Below are positions 15,573 to 24,295 of a stretch of 64,000 bases of DNA, in pieces. Under the pieces are notes generated by a model. The model did no database searches. It was not told where the DNA came from and worked only from the letters and a program-made list of their open reading frames with translations. Position 1 is the stretch's first letter. Every line of letters begins with the position of its first letter. The stretch spans positions 1,798,001 through 1,862,000 of the forward strand of contig NZ_CP076563.1 in the NCBI RefSeq assembly GCF_044357945.1, in the 5' to 3' direction. The position numbers and the translations under genes are program-made. This stretch comes from QAND01 sp003150225. GTDB lineage: Bacteria > Bacillota > Clostridia > Christensenellales > QAND01.

Positions 15573-16346
15573 ATGAGAAAATTGTTAGCGGCCCTCACCA
15601 CAGGGGCCATGATTCTGGTCCTGGCGGCCTGCAGCGGAGCCGGCACCGATTCCAAAGAGGAAGAACCGCTGCCCACCGCCCCTATGGAGGTGGCGACCAA
15701 TCCCCTGGTAGGCCCTCTGGCGGCGTTTTTGGAGCAGAAGGATCTATCCTACGCCGGGGCACTTGGCCGGATGGACGCCTATACCCCCGGCGAGACCGAT
15801 ATCACCCCTTTGCTGGAGGGGATCAGCGCCGATCTGGCTGCTGCCGAGAGCCAGCTCTATGAGGCCATTACCGTGGCTTATGAGGCCGTTCAAGGAGAGG
15901 ACGGCTTCTGGGCGCTTACAGGAGAGGAAGCTTCCGGCAGCATCGCTGCCGATGGGACCTTTGCCTTTGCCTATGGGGACAAGGAGGCGGGGGAGGGCCG
16001 TACCTTTGCTGGCACCATGGGCCAGGAGACCCTGACCGCTCGGGTCTGTCAGGTGGTGGAGGAAGGGGAGTTCCCCCTTTTGCTGGTGGAATACCGGAAG
16101 GCGGGGACGGCCTATTACGCCCAATTTTGGCATACCGATGACGCGGGCATCTCCTATGAGATGGTTCGGTACCGCTTTGACGGAGCGACCATCCGGTGCG
16201 GGTTCTTTGAGGAGGCTCCCCAGCCCGCTTCCATTTTGGACGCGGATCTGAACGACGATACCTTTTTTGAGGGAGCCGTTACCGATTTCCGCTACGACGG
16301 CGATACCCTTACCATCTATAACGACGGGGAGACCTACACCCTATGA
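15573..16346 (+). CDS. Predicted lipoprotein of unknown function
   Basis: A 257-residue exported protein: Met-Arg-Lys, a hydrophobic stretch and the lipobox LVLAAC (Cys about 20), then an acidic linker. The rest is a soluble domain with many short beta-like segments and no motif that I recognise. CGGAGGAACACC precedes ATG 15573; a more upstream in-frame ATG would put the promoter -10 inside the gene. The stop overlaps the start of the sirtuin gene by 4 bases (ATGA), so the two are translationally coupled. Confidence 0.8.
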   Translation: MRKLLAALTTGAMILVLAACSGAGTDSKEEEPLPTAPMEVATNPLVGPLAAFLEQKDLSYAGALGRMDAYTPGETDITPLLEGISADLAAAESQLYEAITVAYEAVQGEDGFWALTGEEASGSIAADGTFAFAYGDKEAGEGRTFAGTMGQETLTARVCQVVEEGEFPLLLVEYRKAGTAYYAQFWHTDDAGISYEMVRYRFDGATIRCGFFEEAPQPASILDADLNDDTFFEGAVTDFRYDGDTLTIYNDGETYTL

Positions 16347-16957
16347 GTGAAAAAATCCATCGTCTGGTGGCCTTTACCGGGGCGGGAATCAGCAAGCAGA
16401 GCGGTATCCCCACCTTTGAGGAGCTGGACAACCGGGCCCTTTTGACCCGGCGTTTCTGCCAAGTCCATCCCAAGGAATTCTACGACAACCTGCTGTCTAT
16501 GGAGCGGGTTTGCCGCGGCGCCCGGCCCAATGCTGCCCACCTGGCTCTGTTTGCGGGGAAGGTGCCCGTGATCACCATGAACATCGACGGCCTCCACCAA
16601 CGGGCGGGCTCTCGGGACGCCATGGAGATTCACGGCAGCCTAAGCCAGGTCCATTGCCGGGCCTGCGGGGTGGACTACCCCTTTGCGCAGATTGAGGAGG
16701 GCTATACCTGCCCCAGGTGCGGCCGGGTGCTGGATCATGACGTGGTGCTATACGACGATAACCTGGCCCTTTTACCCATGGCCCTCCGCCTGGCGGGGAG
16801 CGCCCAGGAGCTGCTGGTGGTGGGCACCTCCTTTTATACCTCTACCAGCAGCTACGTCACCGACTATGCCCGGGACAGGGGGGCAAGGATCACCATCATC
16901 AACCAGGACGCCGCCCATGAGGTGCCGGCGTATTTGAAACGCTTGCATATCATCTGA
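16343..16957 (+). CDS. Divergent Sir2-family (sirtuin) protein
   Basis: A 204-residue Rossmann protein with sirtuin marks: GAGIS (13-17), PNAAHLAL (62-69), NIDGLHQRAG (80-89), catalytic His97 in IHGS, and a zinc site Cys105/Cys108/Cys123/Cys126. Classical sirtuins are NAD-dependent protein deacylases. This one is short, reads GIPTFEE where GIPDFR is usual (losing the Arg), and lacks the usual RPxVVxFGE segment. Deacylase activity is therefore uncertain; another NAD-using activity is possible. It is coupled to the upstream lipoprotein gene. Confidence 0.85.
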   Translation: MSEKIHRLVAFTGAGISKQSGIPTFEELDNRALLTRRFCQVHPKEFYDNLLSMERVCRGARPNAAHLALFAGKVPVITMNIDGLHQRAGSRDAMEIHGSLSQVHCRACGVDYPFAQIEEGYTCPRCGRVLDHDVVLYDDNLALLPMALRLAGSAQELLVVGTSFYTSTSSYVTDYARDRGARITIINQDAAHEVPAYLKRLHII

Positions 16958-16980
16958 ACGCCATAGGGAGGGGATGCCGT

Positions 16981-18186
16981 ATGAACCGGGACGTGGTACT
17001 CATCGGCGCCGGGAAGATCGCCCGGGGCTATGTGGGGCAGCTTTTTTCCGCCGAAGGCTGGCGGGTAACCTATGTCCACCATCGGATGGAATTCGTCCGG
17101 GGGCTTCGGAATCGGGGATACTATACCCTGTATCAGCACGATCACGACGGCGGCTGCAAGACCCTCCGAATGGAGGGGTACGATGTGTTGTGCAGCGTGG
17201 AGGAAAGGGAAGCCTATCTGGACGCCCTGGCGAGGGCTCAGTACGCCGGAGTGGTGACCTTCCCAGGGGCCTTTGACGGCATCGCCGCCGATCTGGCCGC
17301 CGCTGTCCGCCTGCGGATGGAGCGCGGGGTTGAGGAGCCCCTGGCCATCCTGCTGTGCGTCAACACCGTGGATCCGGCGGAGTTCTTTTATAACAGGATA
17401 TCAGAATATCTGGATGAATCTGCCCGGGCGTATTTTGACCGGCATGTGGGACTGGTGGAAACCCTGGTAACCCGGCTGTGCTCCACCCCCAGCCCGGAGC
17501 AGCTTTTGGAGGATCCTTATGCTGTTTCCACCAGCGATACCCCCATCCTGGAGGTGGATCGGGAGGCGTTTTTGCCGGGCCATAGCTATCCGGAGTTTTT
17601 CCTTCTGGGAGAAAATGTGCCCGGCAAGCTGGTGAAGAAGATTTGGTGCGGCAACCTGGAGCATTGCTGTCTGGCCTACTACGGCCAGTATTTTGGACAC
17701 GGATACGTCCACGAGGCGGCCCGGGATCCCTATGTCCGGCGGTGTACCTACTATGCTGGACAGGAGGCCAACCGGGCGGTGGCCGCCGCCTATGGCTTTT
17801 CCCCAGAGGAGATGGCCTTTGACGTTCCGGCAAAATGGCAGCGCTCCATGAAGGGCCTGGTGCCCGATCCCCTTACCCGGGTGGGGGCGGATCCGGTTCG
17901 CAAGCTGGGGAAAAACGACCGGTTCATCGGCCCCGCTCTTTTGAGCCTCCAGCAGGGGAACCTCCCTGTGTTTATCGCCAAGGGAGCGGCCTGCGGCTTT
18001 TATTTTCATAACCCCGAGGACGCGGGCGCCCGGACGGTTCAGGCCCACATCCAGGAGCAGGGAATTGGATCCGCCATCCAAACCTTCTGCGGCTTGGATC
18101 CTGCCCACCCCCAAGAGGGCCTCCTATATCAGTTGATCCTTTCCGCCTATGAGGAGCTGTCCCAGTTCGATCCCGCGGCGGGTTGA
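16981..18186 (+). CDS. Mannitol-1-phosphate 5-dehydrogenase-like polyol dehydrogenase
   Basis: A 401-residue member of the long-chain polyol dehydrogenase family. The N-terminal Rossmann start is VVLIGAGKIARGYVGQLF, the middle has LLCVNTVDPAEFFYNRI, and the helical C-terminal domain carries RKLGKNDRFIGPALL, which matches the KLxRNDRxIGP stretch of mannitol-phosphate dehydrogenases. It would interconvert a hexitol phosphate and fructose 6-phosphate with NAD. AGGGAGGGGATGCCGT precedes the ATG. No mannitol PTS is next to it, so the substrate remains open. Confidence 0.8.
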   Translation: MNRDVVLIGAGKIARGYVGQLFSAEGWRVTYVHHRMEFVRGLRNRGYYTLYQHDHDGGCKTLRMEGYDVLCSVEEREAYLDALARAQYAGVVTFPGAFDGIAADLAAAVRLRMERGVEEPLAILLCVNTVDPAEFFYNRISEYLDESARAYFDRHVGLVETLVTRLCSTPSPEQLLEDPYAVSTSDTPILEVDREAFLPGHSYPEFFLLGENVPGKLVKKIWCGNLEHCCLAYYGQYFGHGYVHEAARDPYVRRCTYYAGQEANRAVAAAYGFSPEEMAFDVPAKWQRSMKGLVPDPLTRVGADPVRKLGKNDRFIGPALLSLQQGNLPVFIAKGAACGFYFHNPEDAGARTVQAHIQEQGIGSAIQTFCGLDPAHPQEGLLYQLILSAYEELSQFDPAAG

Positions 18187-18408
18187 GTTTGCCCCTCGGT
18201 AGGCGGTTTCATTTTGCGCGTCCTGCGGCACCCACCCCTCTTGCGACCGAAGCCGTCCCGCTGGCTTCGGCACCCGCCCTGTGATCGCGGGATTGCGTCA
18301 AAGAAGTTTTTTGCCGGCTCTGTGGAATTTCTACCGCCATTTCACGCAGGGCCTTCTTTTGGTGTGCTATAATCAATCGTTGGTAAATAAAGAAAGGAAA
18401 AACAATCC
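18187..18408 (+). other. Hairpin-containing intergenic segment
   Basis: It contains CCGAAGCC/GGCTTCGG (18247-18270), a hairpin whose ACCGAAGCCG arm recurs at 28668-28677 in the repeat-rich stretch. A TATAAT (18367-18372) before the ABC operon is its likely -10, with no good -35. AAGAAAGGAAA is the ribosome site for 18409. Confidence 0.5.
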
Positions 18409-19323
18409 ATGAGCCATATGATCGAGGTCAGGGATCTCAAAAAATCCTATGGGGACATCGAGGCGGTAAAGGGCATCAGCTTTTACGTGGAGAAGGGAAA
18501 GCTCTTCGCCTTTTTGGGGCCTAACGGCGCGGGGAAGTCCACCACCATCGACATGATCTGCACCTTCCTTCGTCCGGACGCGGGGACCGTTACCGTGGAC
18601 GGAAAGACCTTGGGCCAGGAGGATGACGCCATCCGAAGCGTCATCGGAGCGGTGTTCCAGGACGGCATGCTGGACGCGCTGCTATCGGTGGGGGAAAACC
18701 TCCGCATCCGGGGCGGTTTTTACGGCCTTCGGGGGAAGGAGCTGGAGGCCGCCGTCCAGAGGGCGGCGGAGGTAACCGGGATTGCCGATTTGATGAAACG
18801 CCCCTATGGCAAGCTTTCGGGAGGCCAGCGGCGGCGGTGCGATATTGCCCGGGCGCTTATCAACACGCCTCGGGTGCTGTTCCTGGATGAGCCCACCACC
18901 GGACTGGATCCCCAGACTCGGAAGAACGTGTGGGAGACCATCCAGACCCTTCAACGGGAGACGGACATGACCATCTTTTTGACCACTCACTATATGGAGG
19001 AGGCCGCAGAGGCGGACTATGTCATCGTCATTGACCATGGGGAGATCGCAGCCCGGGGCACCCCGGCGGAGCTCAAGGCCCGGTACGCCAGGGATACCCT
19101 CCGCCTGGTATGCAGCGATATGGACGGCGCGAAAGGGGCTCTGGATGGCCTGAACGCCGCCTATACCCAGGCGGCGGACCAGCTCGTTGTTCCGGTGGAT
19201 TCCACCTTTGACGCGCTGCCGCTCATCGAAGCGGCTCGGCCCTATCTAACGGGATTTGAGGTTCTTATGGGCACCATGGACGATGCCTTTATCGGCATCA
19301 CCGGAAAGGGGATACGGGAATGA
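18409..19323 (+). CDS. ABC transporter ATP-binding protein (DrrA-like)
   Basis: A 304-residue ATPase: Walker A GPNGAGKSTT (about 37-46), signature LSGGQRRRCDIARAL, Walker B VLFLDEPTTGLD and the H-loop LTTHYMEE. The C-terminal 80 residues form the extension seen in drug/daunorubicin-type exporters. It pairs with the permease that starts 4 bases inside its end. Cargo is unknown; antibiotic or lipid export is typical of the family. Confidence 0.92.
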   Translation: MSHMIEVRDLKKSYGDIEAVKGISFYVEKGKLFAFLGPNGAGKSTTIDMICTFLRPDAGTVTVDGKTLGQEDDAIRSVIGAVFQDGMLDALLSVGENLRIRGGFYGLRGKELEAAVQRAAEVTGIADLMKRPYGKLSGGQRRRCDIARALINTPRVLFLDEPTTGLDPQTRKNVWETIQTLQRETDMTIFLTTHYMEEAAEADYVIVIDHGEIAARGTPAELKARYARDTLRLVCSDMDGAKGALDGLNAAYTQAADQLVVPVDSTFDALPLIEAARPYLTGFEVLMGTMDDAFIGITGKGIRE

Positions 19324-20174
19324 TTCGATTTGCCAAACGCAACCTCATGGTGTTCTTCCGGGATAAGAGCGCGGTGTTCTTTTCCCTTTTATCCGCTTTG
19401 ATCATCGTGGCGCTATACGCTCTGTTTCTGGGCGATACCATGACCCAGGGCTATGAGGCGGTGCCCGAAGTCCGCGCGCTGATGGACAGCTGGATCGTGG
19501 CGGGGATTCTTGCCATCACCTCCATCACCACCACTATGGGCGCGTACGGCACCATGGTGGACGACAGGGCGCGGAAGATCGAAAAGGATTTTCACTGCAG
19601 TCCCCTTCACAAGAGCAGCATCGCTGGCGGGTACATCCTCAGCGCTTTTCTCATCGGGGTGGTGATGACCCTGGTTGCCCTGGTGCTGGGGGAGGTTTAT
19701 ATCGTGGCCACCGGAGGCCCCTGGTTGAGCTTTGCCGCCACCCTTAAGGTGCTGGGGCTCATCCTTGCCACCTGCTTTATGAATACCGCTATGGTATTCT
19801 TTGTGGTATCCTTCTTCCGCAGCCTCAACGCCTTCAGCACCGCCAGCACCATCCTTGGTACCATGATCGGCTTTGTCACCGGCATTTATATGCCGGTGGG
19901 CGTGTTACCCGTGGCCATTCAGTACGTGGTGAAGGTGTTTCCAGTAACCCATTCCGCCGTCCTGCTCCGCCAGGTGATGATGGAAGGCCCTCTGGCGACC
20001 TCCTTTGCGGGAGCGCCGGCCCAGGCTGTATCGGAATTCAATGAGATGATGGGGATTACCATGCGGTTTGGGGACGCCTCCGTCACCCCATTTGCCAGTC
20101 TGTTGGTGATCCTTTTGACGGGGCTGCTTTTCTTCCTCCTGTCCAGCGTGAGGATGTCCCGAAAAAAACGGTAG
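19320..20174 (+). CDS. ABC-2 type permease
   Basis: A 284-residue membrane protein with about six hydrophobic spans and the ABC-2 layout: an N-terminal span after FFRDKSAVFFSLLSALIIV, a large extracellular loop, a central cluster, and a last span before the RMSRKKR tail. It overlaps the ATPase gene by 4 bases (ATGA), giving a two-gene exporter operon. It is followed after 57 bases by a ferritin-like gene with its own ribosome site. Confidence 0.9.
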   Translation: MIRFAKRNLMVFFRDKSAVFFSLLSALIIVALYALFLGDTMTQGYEAVPEVRALMDSWIVAGILAITSITTTMGAYGTMVDDRARKIEKDFHCSPLHKSSIAGGYILSAFLIGVVMTLVALVLGEVYIVATGGPWLSFAATLKVLGLILATCFMNTAMVFFVVSFFRSLNAFSTASTILGTMIGFVTGIYMPVGVLPVAIQYVVKVFPVTHSAVLLRQVMMEGPLATSFAGAPAQAVSEFNEMMGITMRFGDASVTPFASLLVILLTGLLFFLLSSVRMSRKKR

Positions 20175-20231
20175 CGTCACCTTTTCCGTTTCCAATCATA
20201 CAATGAAGAGGATTGGAACGGAGGTGTCGGT

Positions 20232-20762
20232 ATGGAACAGAACTTTGTGGCCGGTGCGGAGGGCCCCTTTCCCCAGGTAAGGGTTTTGGGCAAGAATCCC
20301 TACTACGCGCGGCTGCTCATGGACGATTACGCTGGAAATCATAGCGAGTTGGGCGCCTGCGCCCAATATGTCTATCAGAGCAGCATTCTGGAGGAGGCCG
20401 GTGCGAAGCATCAGGAGCTGCTGCTGTCCATCGGGATTCGGGAGATGCTGCATCTGCGTCACCTGGCCCGGGCGATCCGGCAGCTGGGGGGCGATCCCAT
20501 CTATGCCGGAGGCCGCTCCACCCGCGGGCGGTTCTGGAACAGCGGCTACGTCAACTATGCCAAGGAGCCCTATTGGATGATCGAGGACGACATCCGGGCG
20601 GAGCGGGAGGCCATCAAACAGTATCAGGAGCATATGCGGCTCATTGACGATCCGTCGGTACGGGCGCTCTTGGCCCGGATCATCGAGGACGAGGAGGTTC
20701 ACATCCGTTTGCTGGAGGGTCTGCTTCAGGAACAGGAGGAGCCAAGCCGCGCGATGGAATAA
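20232..20762 (+). CDS. Ferritin-like diiron-type protein
   Basis: A 176-residue helical protein with the ligand pattern of ferritin-like carboxylate-bridged centres: Glu39, Glu71-x-x-His74 (EMLH), a Glu in the RAEREAIKQYQEH helix (124 or 126), and Glu154-x-x-His157 (EEVH). The family includes Mn catalases, rubrerythrin-like and CotJC-type spore proteins; none of their extra domains is present. GGAACGGAGGTGTCGGT precedes the ATG. It may protect against peroxide or store metal. Confidence 0.8.
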   Translation: MEQNFVAGAEGPFPQVRVLGKNPYYARLLMDDYAGNHSELGACAQYVYQSSILEEAGAKHQELLLSIGIREMLHLRHLARAIRQLGGDPIYAGGRSTRGRFWNSGYVNYAKEPYWMIEDDIRAEREAIKQYQEHMRLIDDPSVRALLARIIEDEEVHIRLLEGLLQEQEEPSRAME

Positions 20763-20805
20763 TCTTGCGCCCGGAGGCGAAAGGACCGGCTCCTGGCGAA
20801 TCGGC

Positions 20806-20843
20806 GCGGACTCCCCGGCGTTTTCCCGGGGAGTCCGCTTTTT
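20806..20843 (+). terminator. Intrinsic terminator after the ferritin-like gene
   Basis: A 13-bp stem GCGGACTCCCCGG/CCGGGGAGTCCGC with a 7-base loop and a T5 tail. Confidence 0.92.
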
Positions 20844-20860
20844 GGACAAATTCCTTCCAG

Positions 20861-20915
20861 GAATACCAAAACGAAACAAAAGGAATGTGGTATTCTAATT
20901 TTGAATGTGATATTC
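20861..20915 (+). promoter_or_regulatory. Repeated GAAT-N5-ATTC boxes upstream of pyruvate kinase
   Basis: GAATGTGGTATTC (20883-20895) and GAATGTGATATTC (20903-20915) are direct copies 20 bp apart, two helical turns, each with inverted ends. GAATACCA at 20861-20868 is the complement of the first box's TGGTATTC. They look like a protein-binding array; the promoter itself is not clear. Confidence 0.6.
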
Positions 20916-20959
20916 TATTGCAGAAGAAAGAATATTAAAAAAACGGTAGGGGATTGCTT

Positions 20960-22375
20960 ATGAAACGCACAAAAATCATCGCTACGCTGGGACCCGCCTG
21001 CGACGACATCGAGATCATGGAGCAGTTGGTGCGAAACGGCGTCAACGTGTTCCGGATGAATTTCTCCCATGGCTCCCGAGAGGAGCATGGAGAGCGGATC
21101 CGCAAGATCAAGCTCCTTCGTGAAAAGCTGCAGCAGCCCATCGGCATCCTATTGGATACCAAGGGCCCGGAGATCCGTCTTAAGACCTTTGAGGACGATG
21201 CCATTACGCTGGCTCCGGGGGACAAGTTTACCCTGACCACCCGGGATGTGGTTGGCACCAAGGACATCGTCAGCGTTACCTATGAGCTGCTGCCCGAGGA
21301 CGTGGAGGTGGGCAGCACCATCCTCATCGACGATGGATTGGTGGAGCTCCGGGTGGAAGAGATTGACGGCCAGGATATCCATACCGTCTGTGTGGTGGGC
21401 GGCGCTATCAGCAATAAGAAGGGGGTCAACGTGCCGGGGGTGGCCATCCGGCTTCCTGCCATTACTGAAACCGACGCGGGGGACATCCTTTTTGGTATTG
21501 AGAACGACATCGACTTTGTGGCGGCATCCTTTATCCGCAAGGCGGCCGATGTATACGAGATCCGCAAGCTGCTACGGGACAACGGCGGCGAGGGGATCCA
21601 GATCATCAGCAAGATCGAGAACAAAGAGGGCGTGGACAACATCGAGGAGATTATGGACGCGTCGGACGGCATCATGGTGGCCCGGGGCGATTTGGGGGTA
21701 GAGGTGCCCATCGCTCGGGTACCCCTTATCCAGAAGGAAATCATCTACATGGGCAAGGCCAAGGGAAAGATCGTCATTACCGCCACCCAGATGTTGGACA
21801 GCATGATCCGCAATCCTCGGCCTACTCGGGCGGAGGTCAACGACGTGGCCTCCTCGGTGTACGATGGCTGCGATGCCGTGATGCTGTCGGGGGAGACGGC
21901 TGCGGGGAAATATCCCGTGGAGGCCGTAAAGATGATGAATCGGGTATGCCTCAACGCCGAGGCACATCACATGCTGCTGGAGGTGAAAACGGTATACGAG
22001 TACGTCCATGAATACTCCCTTACCGACGCCGTGGCCCATGCATGCTGCGATATGGCAAAACAGTTGGAGGCTAAGGCCATCATCACCGCTACCAGCGGCG
22101 GCAGCACCGCCCGGATGGTGGCCAAATACCGTCCGGACTGCCAGATCATCGCCAGCACCCAGCATCCATCGGTATACCAGAAGCTCTCCCTTCTGTGGGG
22201 GGTGGAGCCGGTGATCAGCGGCGTGTTCCATAACACCGATGAGATGATCGACGCCTCGGTGGAGGCGGCCCGGGCTACCGGCCTTGTGAAGGACGGGGAT
22301 ATCGTGGTGCTGACGGCGGGCATCCCGGCGGGGGTTCCTGGGACCACGAATATGGTGAAGGCCCATGTCATCTGA
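20960..22375 (+). CDS. pyk: Pyruvate kinase
   Basis: A 471-residue glycolytic enzyme making pyruvate and ATP from PEP. Marks: RTKIIATLGPA, MNFSHGSREEH, DTKGPEIR, MVARGDLGVE, ATQMLDSMI...PTRAEVNDVA and VMLSGETAAGKYPVEAV. It ends after the standard C-terminal domain and lacks the extra PEP-utilizer domain that many Bacillota enzymes carry. ATG 20960 is chosen (GGTAGGGGATTGCTT upstream); a TTG 6 bases earlier is in frame. Single-gene unit with repeated boxes upstream. Confidence 0.97.
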   Translation: MKRTKIIATLGPACDDIEIMEQLVRNGVNVFRMNFSHGSREEHGERIRKIKLLREKLQQPIGILLDTKGPEIRLKTFEDDAITLAPGDKFTLTTRDVVGTKDIVSVTYELLPEDVEVGSTILIDDGLVELRVEEIDGQDIHTVCVVGGAISNKKGVNVPGVAIRLPAITETDAGDILFGIENDIDFVAASFIRKAADVYEIRKLLRDNGGEGIQIISKIENKEGVDNIEEIMDASDGIMVARGDLGVEVPIARVPLIQKEIIYMGKAKGKIVITATQMLDSMIRNPRPTRAEVNDVASSVYDGCDAVMLSGETAAGKYPVEAVKMMNRVCLNAEAHHMLLEVKTVYEYVHEYSLTDAVAHACCDMAKQLEAKAIITATSGGSTARMVAKYRPDCQIIASTQHPSVYQKLSLLWGVEPVISGVFHNTDEMIDASVEAARATGLVKDGDIVVLTAGIPAGVPGTTNMVKAHVI

Positions 22376-22434
22376 TGAGAAGAACGGAAACGGTTCGATT
22401 TAGGCGGCACGGGGAAGAAAGCAAGGTAACCCCA

Positions 22435-22474
22435 CAGGGCGGCATGGCGGTTTGCTATGCCGCCCTGTTTTTTT
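22435..22474 (+). terminator. Intrinsic terminator of pyk
   Basis: An 11-bp stem CAGGGCGGCAT/ATGCCGCCCTG with an 11-base loop and a T7 tail. Confidence 0.92.
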
Positions 22475-22475
22475 A

Positions 22476-22720
22476 AAGCGTTTGGCTTTATCCCTTGCGC
22501 GGGGCTTTTGTTCCTGTTTCCGTTCCTTTTCTCTGTTGAAGGGAGGACTAGAACGGAAGACGGGAATCCGCCTATCTTTTGCTGGATGGGAAGATCCTAA
22601 GGCTTTGATATCCGCTTTAAAAAGCAAATGTTGTTGAGGGGTTCCTAAGAAACCGGGGAAACACAGGTTGACTTGCGGTATAATTTATGGCATTCTATAA
22701 AAAGTAAATTTTCCGCCGGG
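22476..22720 (+). other. AT-richer gap before the NimA-like gene
   Basis: No gene is supported. A TTGACT (22668-22673) and a perfect TATAAT (22679-22684) lie close together but not at promoter spacing to each other. One of them probably belongs to the promoter of the transcript that runs into the hairpin at 22722-22780. Confidence 0.45.
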
Positions 22721-22721
22721 A

Positions 22722-22781
22722 AACGCTTGATTTTGCTCCAGTAGGCCGTTGCAGGAGTAAAGATGAGCGTTTTATTTTTTA
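22722..22781 (+). terminator. Leader terminator/attenuator upstream of the NimA-like gene
   Basis: A two-part stem: AACGCT (22722-22727) with AGCGTT (22766-22771), and inside it TTGCTCC (22733-22739) with GGAGTAA (22754-22760), followed by TTTATTTTTT. It ends directly against the AGGAGG of the next gene, so transcripts started upstream must pass it to express that gene. The sensing mechanism, if any, is not visible. Confidence 0.62.
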
Positions 22782-22791
22782 GGAGGTTGGC

Positions 22792-23292
22792 ATGGTTTTT
22801 CGGGAGATGAGAAGAAAAAGACAGGCTTTAACGCAACAGGAATCTGCGGATATTCTATACAGGGGAACATCTGGAGTGCTCGCTTTAGCGGGCGACAATG
22901 GATATCCGTATGCTGTTCCGATCAGCTATATGTATGACGGGGAAAAAATCTATTTTCACAGTGCAAAATGCGGACATAAGCTGGACGCGATTGGCAAGAA
23001 CGCCAACGCATCCTTTTGTGTGATTGATCAGGATTTGGTTGTTCCAGAGGCGTATACCACCTACTTTAGAAGCGTCATTGTCTTTGGACGGATGCGGGTA
23101 ATCGAAGACGAGGCGGAAATGAGGAAGGCCATAGAAAAACTGTCCATCAAATACGCGCCGGAAGATACCGCTACCAGCCGTGACCGCGCGATTCGCCGAG
23201 AGTGGGATTTCCTTTGCATGTTGGAACTGAACATCGACCATATGACGGGAAAAGAAGCAGTAGAGCTTATGAAAGAGAAGCAGCAGGGATAG
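22792..23292 (+). CDS. NimA-like pyridoxamine 5'-phosphate oxidase family flavoprotein
   Basis: A 166-residue split-barrel flavin protein. The layout FREMRRKRQAL, GVLALAGDNGYPYAVPISYMYDG, IYFHSAKCGHKLDAI and TTYFRSVIVFGRMRVI is the common pattern of NimA/5-nitroimidazole-reductase-related proteins in Clostridia. It probably binds FMN and reduces a small molecule; real drug resistance cannot be claimed. TTAGGAGGTTGGC precedes the ATG. Base composition is AT-richer than the neighbours, as in the next gene. Confidence 0.85.
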   Translation: MVFREMRRKRQALTQQESADILYRGTSGVLALAGDNGYPYAVPISYMYDGEKIYFHSAKCGHKLDAIGKNANASFCVIDQDLVVPEAYTTYFRSVIVFGRMRVIEDEAEMRKAIEKLSIKYAPEDTATSRDRAIRREWDFLCMLELNIDHMTGKEAVELMKEKQQG

Positions 23293-23349
23293 ACAAGGAA
23301 TATTGGATAGAAAAAGCAACCCGCCGGGGTTTTCTTTTCTTGTGTAGTA

Positions 23350-23380
23350 GGCCAGCGTTACACAGACGCTGGCCTTTTTT
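23350..23380 (+). terminator. Intrinsic terminator after the NimA-like gene
   Basis: An 8-bp stem GGCCAGCG/CGCTGGCC with a T6 tail. Confidence 0.9.
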
Positions 23381-23416
23381 CTTTGTTAGATGATTTGACT
23401 GTTAAGGAGATGATAT

Positions 23417-24103
23417 ATGATGTGGGTGCTCCTTGGTATATCGATAACAACGAGCTTTTTTGATAGCTTAAACCCCTCCGCCATCGCGCAGCAAATGCTG
23501 TTGCAGACCATGGTAAAAAACAAAAGGCATATCTGGTTTTTCATACTTGGAATTGGAATGGCAAACTTTGTGCTGGGCCTTGCAATTTACTACGGTATTG
23601 CCGCCTGGGTTTCAGAGCTGCTAACCAAGGTAATTGAAACGCATCAGTGGCAGGCATCTGGTGTGGCGCTGAGCGCTGGTGTCCTATGCTTACTGTTGGG
23701 GAGACGGCTCATCGCTAGAACCAAACGCAGTGCGAAAAGAGGCTTAGAAGAAACCGCTAAGAGGAAGAACCCTTCGCAGCTATGCCCCCTATCCCTATTT
23801 TTTTTAGGAACGGCTTTTTGTGCCGTAGAGTTAACCAGCGCATTTCCCTATTTTGGCTTTTTGGCAATCCTTACAAGCTATCATCTGACGGTTCCTTCGG
23901 TGCTGCTTTTTGTGATGATCTATAACCTAATATATGTATTGCCACTCATTTTGCTTTCTGCCGCATACAACCAATTACAGGATACGGCCTTGATTAAAAG
24001 GATAGAAAGCGCTTCAGGCAACGTGGCGGCCTATGTAGTCCCCATGGCAATAACGCTTGCAGGCGCCCTGCTGGTTTATTGCGGGGTGCGTCTGCTCACG
24101 TAA
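23417..24103 (+). CDS. GAP-like (Sap family) six-helix membrane protein
   Basis: A 228-residue protein with about six hydrophobic spans and a charged central loop (ARTKRSAKRGLEETAKRKN, about 97-115). The N-terminal DSLNPSAIA and the central FLGTAFCAVELTSAFPYFGF resemble GAP/Sap (PF11139) and LysE/CcdA-type transporters, which have two pseudo-symmetric halves. Substrate is unknown. TTAAGGAGATGATAT gives the start. It shares the lower GC of the preceding gene, hinting at joint acquisition. Confidence 0.72.
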   Translation: MMWVLLGISITTSFFDSLNPSAIAQQMLLQTMVKNKRHIWFFILGIGMANFVLGLAIYYGIAAWVSELLTKVIETHQWQASGVALSAGVLCLLLGRRLIARTKRSAKRGLEETAKRKNPSQLCPLSLFFLGTAFCAVELTSAFPYFGFLAILTSYHLTVPSVLLFVMIYNLIYVLPLILLSAAYNQLQDTALIKRIESASGNVAAYVVPMAITLAGALLVYCGVRLLT

Positions 24104-24295
24104 ATAACGGAAAATAGGGAACAATGGTTCAGATTGCTTGACATAGCGGCCTGTTGACGCGCGGCGGACGCAAAAAGGGGCCTGGTCACGGCGGATCTCT
24201 TTTTGCGGAATTTGAACGGCTCTTTTTCCCGGCAGATTTCGCTTTTCCGGCTGGGGCGTGTATAATGGAGAAAACAACCCTCAAGGAGGCAACCC

